DNA from: Actinomycetes bacterium
Lineage (GTDB): Bacteria > Actinomycetota > Acidimicrobiia > Spongiisociales > UBA5794
Direction of reading: 5' to 3'
NCBI GenBank assembly: GCA_024640745.1
Contig: JAHEEL010000070.1
Coordinates: forward strand, 1-10,173
DNA length: 10,173 nucleotides
Below are positions 1 through 5,524 of the stretch, piece after piece. A program made the translations under genes and the position numbers. Under the pieces are notes generated by a model that saw only the letters and a list, made by a program, of their open reading frames with translations, was not told the DNA's origin and ran no database searches. Positions within the stretch are counted from its first letter, which is position 1; the number at the start of each line of letters is the position of its first letter.

Positions 1-1
1 C

Positions 2-1378
2 ACCCTCGGGCGAGAAGTCGTTGAGCTCGAACCGCGTGACGCGGGCAAGATCGGGATGTACGTCTGCGGGGCGACGGTCCAATCCGAGCCGCACCTTGGT
101 CATGGGCGATCGGCTGTCGCATTCGATGTGATCCGCCGCTACCTCGAGTGGCTCGGGTTCGACGTGACCTACATCCGCAACGTGACCGACGTCGACGACA
201 AGATCATCGCCACGGCAAACGCCGAAGGCATGACGACGAAAGCTGTGGTGGACCGCGCCTACACGGCGTTCGACAAGGCCGATCGACTCCTCGGCGTCAA
301 GCCGCCGACGATCGAACCGTGGGCCACGCGTCACATCGATGAGATGGTCGAGCTCATCGGGCAACTCATCGACGCCGGCCACGCCTATGTGGTCGGCGGT
401 GACGTGTACTTCTCGGTTCGCTCCGATCCCGACTACGGGAAGCTCTCGCGCCACGATCCCGACGATCTCCGTTCGGGCACACGGATCGAACCGGACGAGC
501 GCAAGCGAGATCCGCTCGACTTCGCGCTCTGGAAGGCCTCAAAACCGGGCGAACCGATGTGGGACGCTCCATGGGGCGCCGGCCGGCCCGGCTGGCATAT
601 CGAGTGCTCCGCCATGGCCCGCAAGTATCTCGGCGATGGCTTCGACATCCATGGCGGTGGCCACGATCTGATCTTCCCGCATCATGAGAACGAGATCGCC
701 CAATCGGAGTCGGCGACCGGCACACCGTTCGCCCGCTATTGGCTCCACAACGGGATGATGAACCTCGATGGCGAGAAGATGTCCAAGTCGACGGGCCATG
801 TCGTCGACTTGATCGAAGCCCTGGATACCTACCGCCCGACCGCGGTGCGTCTTGTGTATCTCCGCACGCACTACCGCAAGCCGCTCGACTTCTCCACAGA
901 TGCGATCCACGACGCTGAGGCGGCCCTCGATCGCCTGTGGAGCTTCCGCCGGCGGACACCGGGAACGATCGAAGGCCTGCCCGATGAGGCTGCCATTGCA
1001 GGCTTCCGCAGATTCATGGACAACGATTTCGATGTTGCGGGAGGACTCGGGGTCCTCTTTGACGTGGTCCGTGAGGGGAACCGCCGCCTCGATGCAGGCG
1101 AAGATGCTGGACCGTTGGTCGCGGCGTACGACGAGATGGTGGGAGTGTTCGGCCTCGGGCAGGAAGAGGTCGGCGCCGCAGACGTCGACCTCGAGGTCGC
1201 GTCCCTTTCAGGTCGCTACGGCGTCGAATCCGAGGGTATCGACGGTTTGCTCGCCGTGAGAGATCGTGCCCGGAACGAACGGGACTGGGCAACGTCGGAC
1301 GCCATACGCGACGGCCTCGCCTCGCTCGGGATCATCGTGGAGGACACCGCTGATGGTTCGCGCTGGCATCGGGGATAG
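2..1378 (+). CDS. cysS: Cysteinyl-tRNA synthetase (5' end outside window)
   Basis: This class I aminoacyl-tRNA synthetase charges tRNA-Cys with cysteine in the cytosol, using ATP. The frame is open from base 2 (TLGREVVELEPRDAGKIG, then MYVCGATVQ), so the true start lies just upstream and only a few N-terminal residues are missing; the ATG at 56 is internal. Visible signatures are the HIGH-like motif HLGH (bases 92-103), the KMSKS motif (bases 776-790), and the expected zinc ligands: Cys in YVCG, Cys in HIECSAMA and His in GGGHDLIFPHHENE. The C-terminal part (from about base 900) is the helical anticodon-binding region, ending in an ARNERDWATSDAIRDGLASLGI segment typical of CysS. The paralogue MshC of mycothiol synthesis was considered, but the full C-terminal domain and the rlmB neighbour favour CysS. 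The 3' end overlaps rlmB by 26 bases, which suggests co-transcription. Confidence 0.97.
   Translation, partial: TLGREVVELEPRDAGKIGMYVCGATVQSEPHLGHGRSAVAFDVIRRYLEWLGFDVTYIRNVTDVDDKIIATANAEGMTTKAVVDRAYTAFDKADRLLGVKPPTIEPWATRHIDEMVELIGQLIDAGHAYVVGGDVYFSVRSDPDYGKLSRHDPDDLRSGTRIEPDERKRDPLDFALWKASKPGEPMWDAPWGAGRPGWHIECSAMARKYLGDGFDIHGGGHDLIFPHHENEIAQSESATGTPFARYWLHNGMMNLDGEKMSKSTGHVVDLIEALDTYRPTAVRLVYLRTHYRKPLDFSTDAIHDAEAALDRLWSFRRRTPGTIEGLPDEAAIAGFRRFMDNDFDVAGGLGVLFDVVREGNRRLDAGEDAGPLVAAYDEMVGVFGLGQEEVGAADVDLEVASLSGRYGVESEGIDGLLAVRDRARNERDWATSDAIRDGLASLGIIVEDTADGSRWHRG
1339..1343 (+). promoter_or_regulatory. Shine-Dalgarno of rlmB inside cysS
   Basis: GGAGG lies 9 bases before the ATG at 1353, inside the end of cysS. 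It decides the rlmB start: the open frame extends upstream to an ATG at 1266, but that ATG lies deep in cysS, and homology to the TrmH family begins only at GDRVEGFHAV, just after 1353. Confidence 0.7.
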
Positions 1379-2093
1379 AGTCGAGGGTTTTCATGCCGTT
1401 CGCGCTGCCGTTCTGGCAGGGCGTGCGGCCACGGTTCGCATCGAGCAGCGCCGCCTCACGCGTGACGCCTATCGCGAGCTTGCCGAATCGGCGCGAGCGG
1501 CCGGAGCGCGGGTGGAGGTCGTCGATGATGTGCGAGACGGAGCGTTCACGTCCGCCCCACAGGGGGTTGTTGCATCGTGCCGGCCGAAGCCGGCCGTGTC
1601 GCTGGAGAACGCCGTCGCAGCGACCGATCCTGCCGCCGTGTTGGTATTCGATCACCTCGACGATCAGCGCAATCTCGGCGCCGCCGTTCGGTCGGCGGTT
1701 GCAGCCGGACTGAAGGCGGTTGTCGTCCCCAGCCGTCGCTCGGCGCCCGTCGGTGCGGCGGCCTTCAAGGCAGCGGCGGGGACGCTCGAAGAGGTGTCGC
1801 TCGTCGAGGTCTCTTCGATCCCTGAGGCGCTCCGACGCCTCGAACGGCTGGGTATCTGGCGTGTCGGCCTGGACGCAGGGGCCGAGCACTCGTTGTTCGG
1901 CTTCGACCTCCTCGCCGAACCAGTGGCGGTCGTCGTCGGCGCCGAGGGCACCGGCCTGCACCACCTGACGGCGGAACGCTGCGACGCGCTCGTGCGGATT
2001 CCCCACGCCGGCCCGGCTGAGAGCCTCAATGCCTCAGTCGCTGTCGCGCTGGCCGTATTCGAGGTCTCCAGGGCGCGAGGCTGGGTATCCTGA
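1353..2093 (+). CDS. rlmB: TrmH/SpoU-family 23S rRNA 2'-O-ribose methyltransferase (RlmB type)
   Basis: A 246-residue SPOUT-fold enzyme that transfers a methyl group from S-adenosylmethionine to a ribose 2'-OH. In the RlmB branch the target is G2251 of the 23S rRNA peptidyl-transferase loop. The N-terminal substrate-binding part (about 1-75) starts with the family pattern GDRVEGFHAV. The catalytic domain (about 92-246) carries the three SpoU motifs: NLGAAVRSA (107-115, with the conserved Asn and Arg), VVVGAEGTGL (193-202) and SLNASVA (224-230). The start at 1353 has a good Shine-Dalgarno sequence and overlaps cysS by 26 bases, a pairing seen in many bacteria. The exact target nucleotide is inferred from family and context; another TrmH-family target remains possible. 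Confidence 0.92.
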   Translation: MVRAGIGDRVEGFHAVRAAVLAGRAATVRIEQRRLTRDAYRELAESARAAGARVEVVDDVRDGAFTSAPQGVVASCRPKPAVSLENAVAATDPAAVLVFDHLDDQRNLGAAVRSAVAAGLKAVVVPSRRSAPVGAAAFKAAAGTLEEVSLVEVSSIPEALRRLERLGIWRVGLDAGAEHSLFGFDLLAEPVAVVVGAEGTGLHHLTAERCDALVRIPHAGPAESLNASVAVALAVFEVSRARGWVS

Positions 2094-2100
2094 GCCGGAC

Positions 2101-2176
2101 GCCGGGTTAGCTCAGTTGGCAGAGCATCTCTCTTGTAAAGAGAAGGTCGTCGGTTCGAATCCGACACCCGGCTCCA
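2101..2176 (+). tRNA. tRNA-Thr (anticodon TGT), CCA encoded
   Basis: A complete 76-base cloverleaf folds without mismatch in the main stems. The acceptor GCCGGGT (2101-2107) pairs with ACCCGGC (2166-2172). The D stem is GCTC/GAGC (2110-2113, 2122-2125). The anticodon stem is TCTCT/AGAGA (2127-2131, 2139-2143) around the loop CTTGTAA, with anticodon TGT at 2134-2136 reading ACA threonine codons. The T arm is GTCGG-TTCGAAT-CCGAC (2149-2165). The discriminator is T2173 and CCA is encoded at 2174-2176. It begins only 7 bases after the rlmB stop, so it is probably processed from a cysS-rlmB-tRNA transcript or uses a promoter inside rlmB. Confidence 0.97.
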
Positions 2177-2468
2177 ACGGAAGCCTCGTGCTACGGATTG
2201 GAAGTCCGCGGGACCGACATGGTCGGGATCGGGACCGACGTTCGTTGGCCCTATCGGACGCGCATCGGTGGCGAACCGATTGTGTTCAGACAAGCGTGCG
2301 CGTGTGGAATGATGCCGGCGATCAACGACCGAATCCTGGCGGCCGGCGCCCGGCAAGACGGGGTGCGGCTGCGCAGTGTTTGCGGCAACATCATCAGCGT
2401 GCAAGAGTCGGACGGGACTGTTCGTCACCGACACGTCACTCGGCAGAATCTCTCGCAAGGAGCACCAC
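2177..2468. other. Intergenic stretch between tRNA-Thr and the DUF1801 gene
   Basis: About 290 bases with no gene I can support. The frames that cross it (for example from ATG 2198) have no recognisable domain, no Shine-Dalgarno sequence, and run into the DUF1801 gene. It holds a short palindrome CCGACATGGTCGG (5-bp stem near 2214-2226) and the direct repeat GGGACCGAC at 2210-2218 and 2231-2239, but no T-tract terminator. A weak sigma70-like candidate promoter for the next gene is TTCGTC (2421-2426), 17 bases, CAGAAT (2444-2449); the -35 match is poor. Confidence 0.4.
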
Positions 2469-2906
2469 ATGGTCGACGAGTCGTCCGAGGGGCCGGCGGA
2501 CAAACCGGTACTCCTGGCAGGTGGCAACCCCCAGATTCCCAAGGGTGACGGCGACGGCCCGGTGCAGGCGTATCTCGCTGCGATGCCGGGGTGGAAGGGC
2601 GATGTCGGGCGTCTCCTCGACTCGATCATCGTTGCCGCCGTCCCGGATGTGCAGAAGGCGGTGCGGTGGAACTCGCCGTTCTATGGCGTCGGCGGCAACG
2701 GCTGGTTCGTGAGCTTCCATTGCTTCACCAGATATGTGAAAGTCACCTTCTTCGCCGGCGACTCGTTGAACCCTGCGCCACCCGTCGATTCCAAGCAAAA
2801 GGGCGTGCGATACCTTCACGTTTCGGAGGAGGAACCGCTCGACCAGGACCAGTTCGCCGACTGGGTGGCGCAAGCCAGCGCCGTGCCCGGAGAAGCGCTC
2901 TTCTAG
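2469..2906 (+). CDS. DUF1801 domain-containing protein
   Basis: A 145-residue soluble protein with no signal peptide or membrane segment. After a polar N-terminal tail (1-30), residues about 31-140 match the DUF1801 pattern: PVQAYLAAMPGWKGDVGRLLD, then VPDVQKAVRWNSPFYG, then a strand-rich stretch WFVSFHCFTRYVKVTFFAG and the late KGVRYLHVSEEEPLD. The family (YdhG-like, with a frataxin/CyaY-like fold) has no firmly assigned biochemical role. The ATG at 2469 is chosen because AAGGAG (2457-2462) lies 6 bases upstream; the frame is open upstream, but that part has no family similarity. It stands alone and converges on the SGNH lipoprotein gene. A few codons (AGA, TAT, AAA near 2732-2743) are unusual here. 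Confidence 0.85.
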   Translation: MVDESSEGPADKPVLLAGGNPQIPKGDGDGPVQAYLAAMPGWKGDVGRLLDSIIVAAVPDVQKAVRWNSPFYGVGGNGWFVSFHCFTRYVKVTFFAGDSLNPAPPVDSKQKGVRYLHVSEEEPLDQDQFADWVAQASAVPGEALF

Positions 2907-2908
2907 GT

Positions 2909-2954
2909 CCGAGCGCCGCGCAGCTCGGGTCGTACCGACCGATTGGCCGGTACG
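2909..2954. terminator. Two tandem hairpins between convergent genes
   Basis: Hairpin 1: CCGAGC (2909-2914) pairs with GCTCGG (2923-2928) over an 8-base loop. Hairpin 2: CGTACCG (2931-2937) pairs with CGGTACG (2948-2954), and inside it CC/GG can pair after one A-C mismatch, closing a GATT loop. They lie between the stops at 2906 and 2970, so they could end transcription from both sides. There is no T tract, as is common for actinobacterial terminators; function is inferred from position. Confidence 0.45.
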
Positions 2955-2969
2955 CCTCCGCGTCCGTCC

Positions 2970-3536
2970 CTAGCCACCGGTGCCCTTGATCCCCGCGACG
3001 ATGAGGTTCGCCCAGAGTTCGGATCCGACCTCGTTGGGGTGGTAGCCGTCCGTACGGAACAAATCCCCGCGCTCGCTGCTCGCGCGGTACCAGTCGACGA
3101 TCTCAACGTTGTCGTAGCGGGACGCGGCATCGGCGAGGGCCGTGTTGGTCGTGGCCTCCCACGTGCGTGGAACACGGACGTTGACGAACAGGATCCGACC
3201 CGCGCCATCGGCGGCAGTGACCAGCTCATCGATCGCTTCGGTGTTGGTGCCCGCATTGGTGCCGAGACCGACCACAAGGACATCGGGCGCGGTTCCAGCG
3301 CTCAGCCGGCGCTCCACGGCATCGATACCGTCCCCGAACGGCCGACCGACCTCCGCGTCGATCTCGATGCGGTCAACGAGGTCGGTGAGATGATCCTCGG
3401 CGCCGACCATGATCGAATCCCCGATGGCGACGACGGTCATGCCCTCATCGAATGCCGGAGCGGGCTCCGGCTCGGAGCAGGCGGTCAGCATCGCCAGCAC
3501 AACAACGAGCGGCAGGGGGGCGAGTCGACTGAGCAT
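2970..3536 (-). CDS. SGNH-hydrolase-family lipoprotein (esterase/acyl-hydrolase-like)
   Basis: A 188-residue exported protein. Residues 1-20 form a lipoprotein signal peptide (MLSRLAPLPLVVVLAMLTAC) with lipobox LTAC and lipidated Cys20, followed by an acidic/proline linker (SEPEPAPAFD). The SGNH blocks are clear: block I GDSIMVGA (39-46, nucleophile Ser41), block II Gly64 in EVGRPFG, block III GLGTNAG (90-96, Asn94), and block V DGYHPN (163-168, Asp163/His166). This version of the fold resembles the SGNH domain that follows acyltransferase-3 membrane domains in OafA-like proteins, here free-standing and membrane-anchored. It probably hydrolyses or transfers acyl or acetyl groups on cell-surface glycans or lipids; the substrate is unknown. 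There is no Shine-Dalgarno sequence before the ATG at 3536. It is divergent from the DUF1876 gene. Confidence 0.88.
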   Translation of the reverse strand: MLSRLAPLPLVVVLAMLTACSEPEPAPAFDEGMTVVAIGDSIMVGAEDHLTDLVDRIEIDAEVGRPFGDGIDAVERRLSAGTAPDVLVVGLGTNAGTNTEAIDELVTAADGAGRILFVNVRVPRTWEATTNTALADAASRYDNVEIVDWYRASSERGDLFRTDGYHPNEVGSELWANLIVAGIKGTGG

Positions 3537-3549
3537 TTCGTGATTGAAC

Positions 3550-3609
3550 CATCGTGGGGCATCTACCGACGATGTGCCCTAGCGAACGCACTCGATTCGA
3601 CCGACGATG
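3550..3609. promoter_or_regulatory. Candidate operator: three ACGATG elements in divergent intergenic region
   Basis: Between the SGNH lipoprotein gene and the DUF1876 gene lie CATCGT (3550-3555) and its inverted copy ACGATG (3569-3574), separated by 13 bases. A second direct copy follows as part of a 10-base repeat ACCGACGATG at 3565-3574 and 3600-3609, spaced 35 bases apart. Position between two divergent starts suits a shared regulator site. No known operator consensus is recognised. Confidence 0.3.
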
Positions 3610-3628
3610 ACCGGTGAACGGAAGACCC

Positions 3629-3635
3629 GAGGAGG
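3629..3635 (+). promoter_or_regulatory. Shine-Dalgarno deciding the DUF1876 start
   Basis: GAGGAGG is the strongest ribosome-binding sequence in the neighbourhood. It lies 4 bases before the GTG at 3640 and well downstream of the alternative ATG at 3607, which has no such sequence. The 4-base spacing is short, so the GTG at 3652 in the same frame cannot be excluded. Confidence 0.5.
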
Positions 3636-3639
3636 GTTT

Positions 3640-3876
3640 GTGGACTACGTCGTGAACATGCACGTTGACCTTGGCGACAGTGAGGCGTACGCCGTTGCGT
3701 CGATGGAGTGCCCATCGGGCACGTTCAAAGGTGAAGGAAGAGCAAAGTACGGACGAACGGAGAGCAGGCAGCACATCGCGGGAGATCTGGCAACCGCACG
3801 TGCCCTTCGGGCGATTGAGGGCGACCTCATGGAACACGTCCACGAGAAGATCGACCGCTGCACCGACCGCCCGTAG
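3640..3876 (+). CDS. DUF1876 / Rv1738-like small protein (HPF-like fold)
   Basis: A small protein, 78 residues from GTG 3640 or 89 from ATG 3607. By eye it follows the Rv1738/Rv2632c pattern: an N-terminal strand VVNMHVDLGDSEAYAVASM, a glycine turn FKGEGRAKYG (29-38), then an ESRQHIAGDLATARALRAIEGDLM helix (41-64) matching the family signature IGDELxxARAL. Mycobacterial Rv1738 is a dormancy-regulon protein whose dimer resembles ribosome hibernation-promoting factor, so a stress or ribosome-related role is a reasonable inference but is not shown here. The gene uses codons unlike its neighbours (runs with GGA, AGA, AGG, AAA, CGA around 3725-3770), which hints at different ancestry. It is divergent from the SGNH gene, and a 99-base gap precedes the next gene. 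Confidence 0.7.
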   Translation: MDYVVNMHVDLGDSEAYAVASMECPSGTFKGEGRAKYGRTESRQHIAGDLATARALRAIEGDLMEHVHEKIDRCTDRP

Positions 3877-3963
3877 CGCCTCCACCACCCTTCGGCGAGT
3901 GGCCTTGCCGGCTATGTCGCAGTTCTCGCGCGCGAAATCCGCGGTTCTGTCGCACCCCATGAA

Positions 3964-3978
3964 TACGCTTCGCGCATG
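3964..3978 (+). promoter_or_regulatory. Leaderless-type -10 box of the DUF3263 gene
   Basis: TACGCT (3964-3969) fits the actinobacterial -10 pattern TANNNT and is followed after exactly 6 bases by the ATG at 3976, so transcription would begin at or next to the start codon. There is no Shine-Dalgarno sequence, as expected for a leaderless mRNA, and no good -35. Upstream, TGTCGCA occurs twice (3915-3921 and 3948-3954). Confidence 0.45.
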
Positions 3979-4221
3979 GTGTCCGAGCGGGATCGAGAGG
4001 TCCTTGACTTTGAGGGCTCGTGGTGGCTGTTCCCCGGACCGAAGGATCGGGCCATCCGCGAGTACCTCGACATGAGCGCCGCCCGCTACTACCAGGCGGT
4101 CAGGCGTCTCATGGACGACGCCGACGCGCTTGCCTACGCCCCCATGACGGTGATGCGGCTGCGGCGCATGCGAAGCGAGCGCCTCCAACAGATCGCACGC
4201 CGAACCGGTACCACACCGTGA
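3976..4221 (+). CDS. DUF3263 domain-containing protein
   Basis: An 81-residue protein that matches the actinobacterial DUF3263 family along its whole length. The signature runs SERDREVLDFEGSWW (3-17), PGPKDRAIREYLDMSAARYYQ (20-40), then LMDDADALAYAPMTVMRLRRMR (45-66). The segment LDMSAARYYQAVRRLMDD resembles a helix-turn-helix recognition unit, and the C-terminus is strongly basic (RLRRMRSERLQQIARR). Nucleic-acid binding is therefore a plausible inference; the family has no established function that I know of. Start: ATG 3976 with a leaderless-type promoter; GTG 3979 is the next codon. Its TGA stop overlaps the GTG start of the transporter gene (GTGA, 4218-4221), which implies translational coupling and a shared operon. 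Confidence 0.85.
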   Translation: MVSERDREVLDFEGSWWLFPGPKDRAIREYLDMSAARYYQAVRRLMDDADALAYAPMTVMRLRRMRSERLQQIARRTGTTP

Positions 4222-5486
4222 GCGAGCAGAGCGACGGTCCCCACGTGGGTACTGAGCTCGAGGCCCTCGTCCGCAAGATCGGCATCGCTTCCTGGTCGAC
4301 GATCGGTGCCCTCATCCTGATCTTCCTGGGCGCGTACGTCCTCATCGAGGGACGGGTCATCTTCGCCCCACTGTTCCTCGCCCTCATCGTGGTGTTCGTG
4401 CTGAATCCGCTGGTCACGGCGCTGCAGCGGCGGGGCGTACACCGCCTCGTCGGCGCCGCCATCGGGTTCCTGGCGTTCCTCGCGGCGCTCGTGGTGCTCG
4501 GCATCATCGTGATTCCCAGCATCATCGATCAGGCCAGCGGCTTTGCCGAGGAGTTCCCCGATCTCTATGACAATCTCACCGACCAAGTGGTCAGCGTGGG
4601 CGAACGTTTCGGCCTCGACGCTTCGGTTTGGTCGTACGACCAGATCCTGGACTACCTCAACGACCCCGACAACCAGGACACGATCCTGTCGGTCGTCCTC
4701 GGCCGGCTCGGATCCCTCACCAGCGGGGTATTCGAGTTCATCCTCGTGTTCCTCTTGGGGCCCGTAGTCGCCTTCTACCTCCTCATCGACTTGCCGAACG
4801 TGCAGCAGCGTTTGCTCGATCTCGTGCCGCTGGGGAGTCGCGCGGAGGTCGCCTACGTCGGGCGCCGCCTCAACACGGCGGTCGGTGGCTTCCTGAGGGG
4901 CCAGTTGCTCGTCGCCGTGATCGTCGGAGTCATGCTGAGCCTCGGGTACTGGATCATCGATCTACCGTTCTGGCTGCTCATCGGGTTGGTGGGCGGCATC
5001 CTCAACATCGTGCCGTTCCTCGGCCCCTGGGTCGGCGGGATTCTCGGCGTGCTCGTTGCGGTGACGACGGCCGACCTCTCGACCGCCGTTTGGGCGGCGC
5101 TGGTCGCCGTCGTCGTGCAGCAGGTCGACAACAACTTCGTCAGCCCGAGCGTGCTGCGTGCCACGGTGCGTCTCCACCCGGCCGTGACGCTGCTTGTGCT
5201 CGTGCTGGCCGGGGCGATCGCCGGCTTCTGGGGAATCGTCATCGCCGTTCCGCTCACGGCGGCCCTCAAGATCATCGCCGGCTACTGGTGGAGAACCAGA
5301 ATCCTGGAACAGAATCCGTTCGACGCGGCCGAATCGATGTTCATCGAGCCTCCGAAACGCCGGTTCTGGACGCGGGAGATGGACGCGATCACCGTCCCCA
5401 CAGAACAGGCCGGCGAAGAGCCCGGGTCATCGGATGAGGCGGATCCGGCTCCCCCGGCGCCGCCCACAGCCGCCGCTGACGACTAG
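4218..5486 (+). CDS. AI-2E family transporter (PF01594-type permease)
   Basis: A 422-residue polytopic membrane protein. The family is named after E. coli TqsA (autoinducer-2 export), but many members move other solutes or ions, so the substrate is unknown. The topology is typical: three hydrophobic segments at the N-terminus (about 23-43, 47-65, 74-97), a soluble acidic insert (about 100-165, FAEEFPDLYDNLTDQ...), then TM4 (about 168-190, FEFILVFLLGPVVAFYLLID) and a C-terminal bundle with GGILNIVPFLGPWVGGI and DNNFVSPSVL, both characteristic of the family. A charged and proline-rich cytoplasmic tail (about 365-422) ends in PAPPAPPTAAADD. The GTG start at 4218 is chosen because it forms the GTGA overlap with DUF3263; the open frame upstream is the shadow of that gene. 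CvpA-CAP follows after 38 bases. Confidence 0.9.
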   Translation: MSEQSDGPHVGTELEALVRKIGIASWSTIGALILIFLGAYVLIEGRVIFAPLFLALIVVFVLNPLVTALQRRGVHRLVGAAIGFLAFLAALVVLGIIVIPSIIDQASGFAEEFPDLYDNLTDQVVSVGERFGLDASVWSYDQILDYLNDPDNQDTILSVVLGRLGSLTSGVFEFILVFLLGPVVAFYLLIDLPNVQQRLLDLVPLGSRAEVAYVGRRLNTAVGGFLRGQLLVAVIVGVMLSLGYWIIDLPFWLLIGLVGGILNIVPFLGPWVGGILGVLVAVTTADLSTAVWAALVAVVVQQVDNNFVSPSVLRATVRLHPAVTLLVLVLAGAIAGFWGIVIAVPLTAALKIIAGYWWRTRILEQNPFDAAESMFIEPPKRRFWTREMDAITVPTEQAGEEPGSSDEADPAPPAPPTAAADD

Positions 5487-5524
5487 CGCATGCCGGTCCA
5501 CACTCGCGTGCGTCACCGTCGATC

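Noticed and set aside
366..959. Long minus-strand frames inside cysS
   Set aside because: Arg/Ser-rich shadow translations typical of GC-rich coding DNA; cysS is certain in this interval.
2198..2548. A 116-codon plus-strand frame after the tRNA
   Set aside because: No family resemblance, no Shine-Dalgarno sequence, and it overlaps the well-supported DUF1801 gene in another frame.
1664..2629. A long minus-strand frame with a segment reading VSDSNRRPSLYKRD over the tRNA
   Set aside because: This is the well-known spurious translation of the antisense of a tRNA gene; the rest is the shadow of rlmB.
3445..4188. A 247-codon minus-strand frame across the DUF1876 and DUF3263 genes
   Set aside because: No recognisable domain; it overlaps three genes with family similarity on their own frames.
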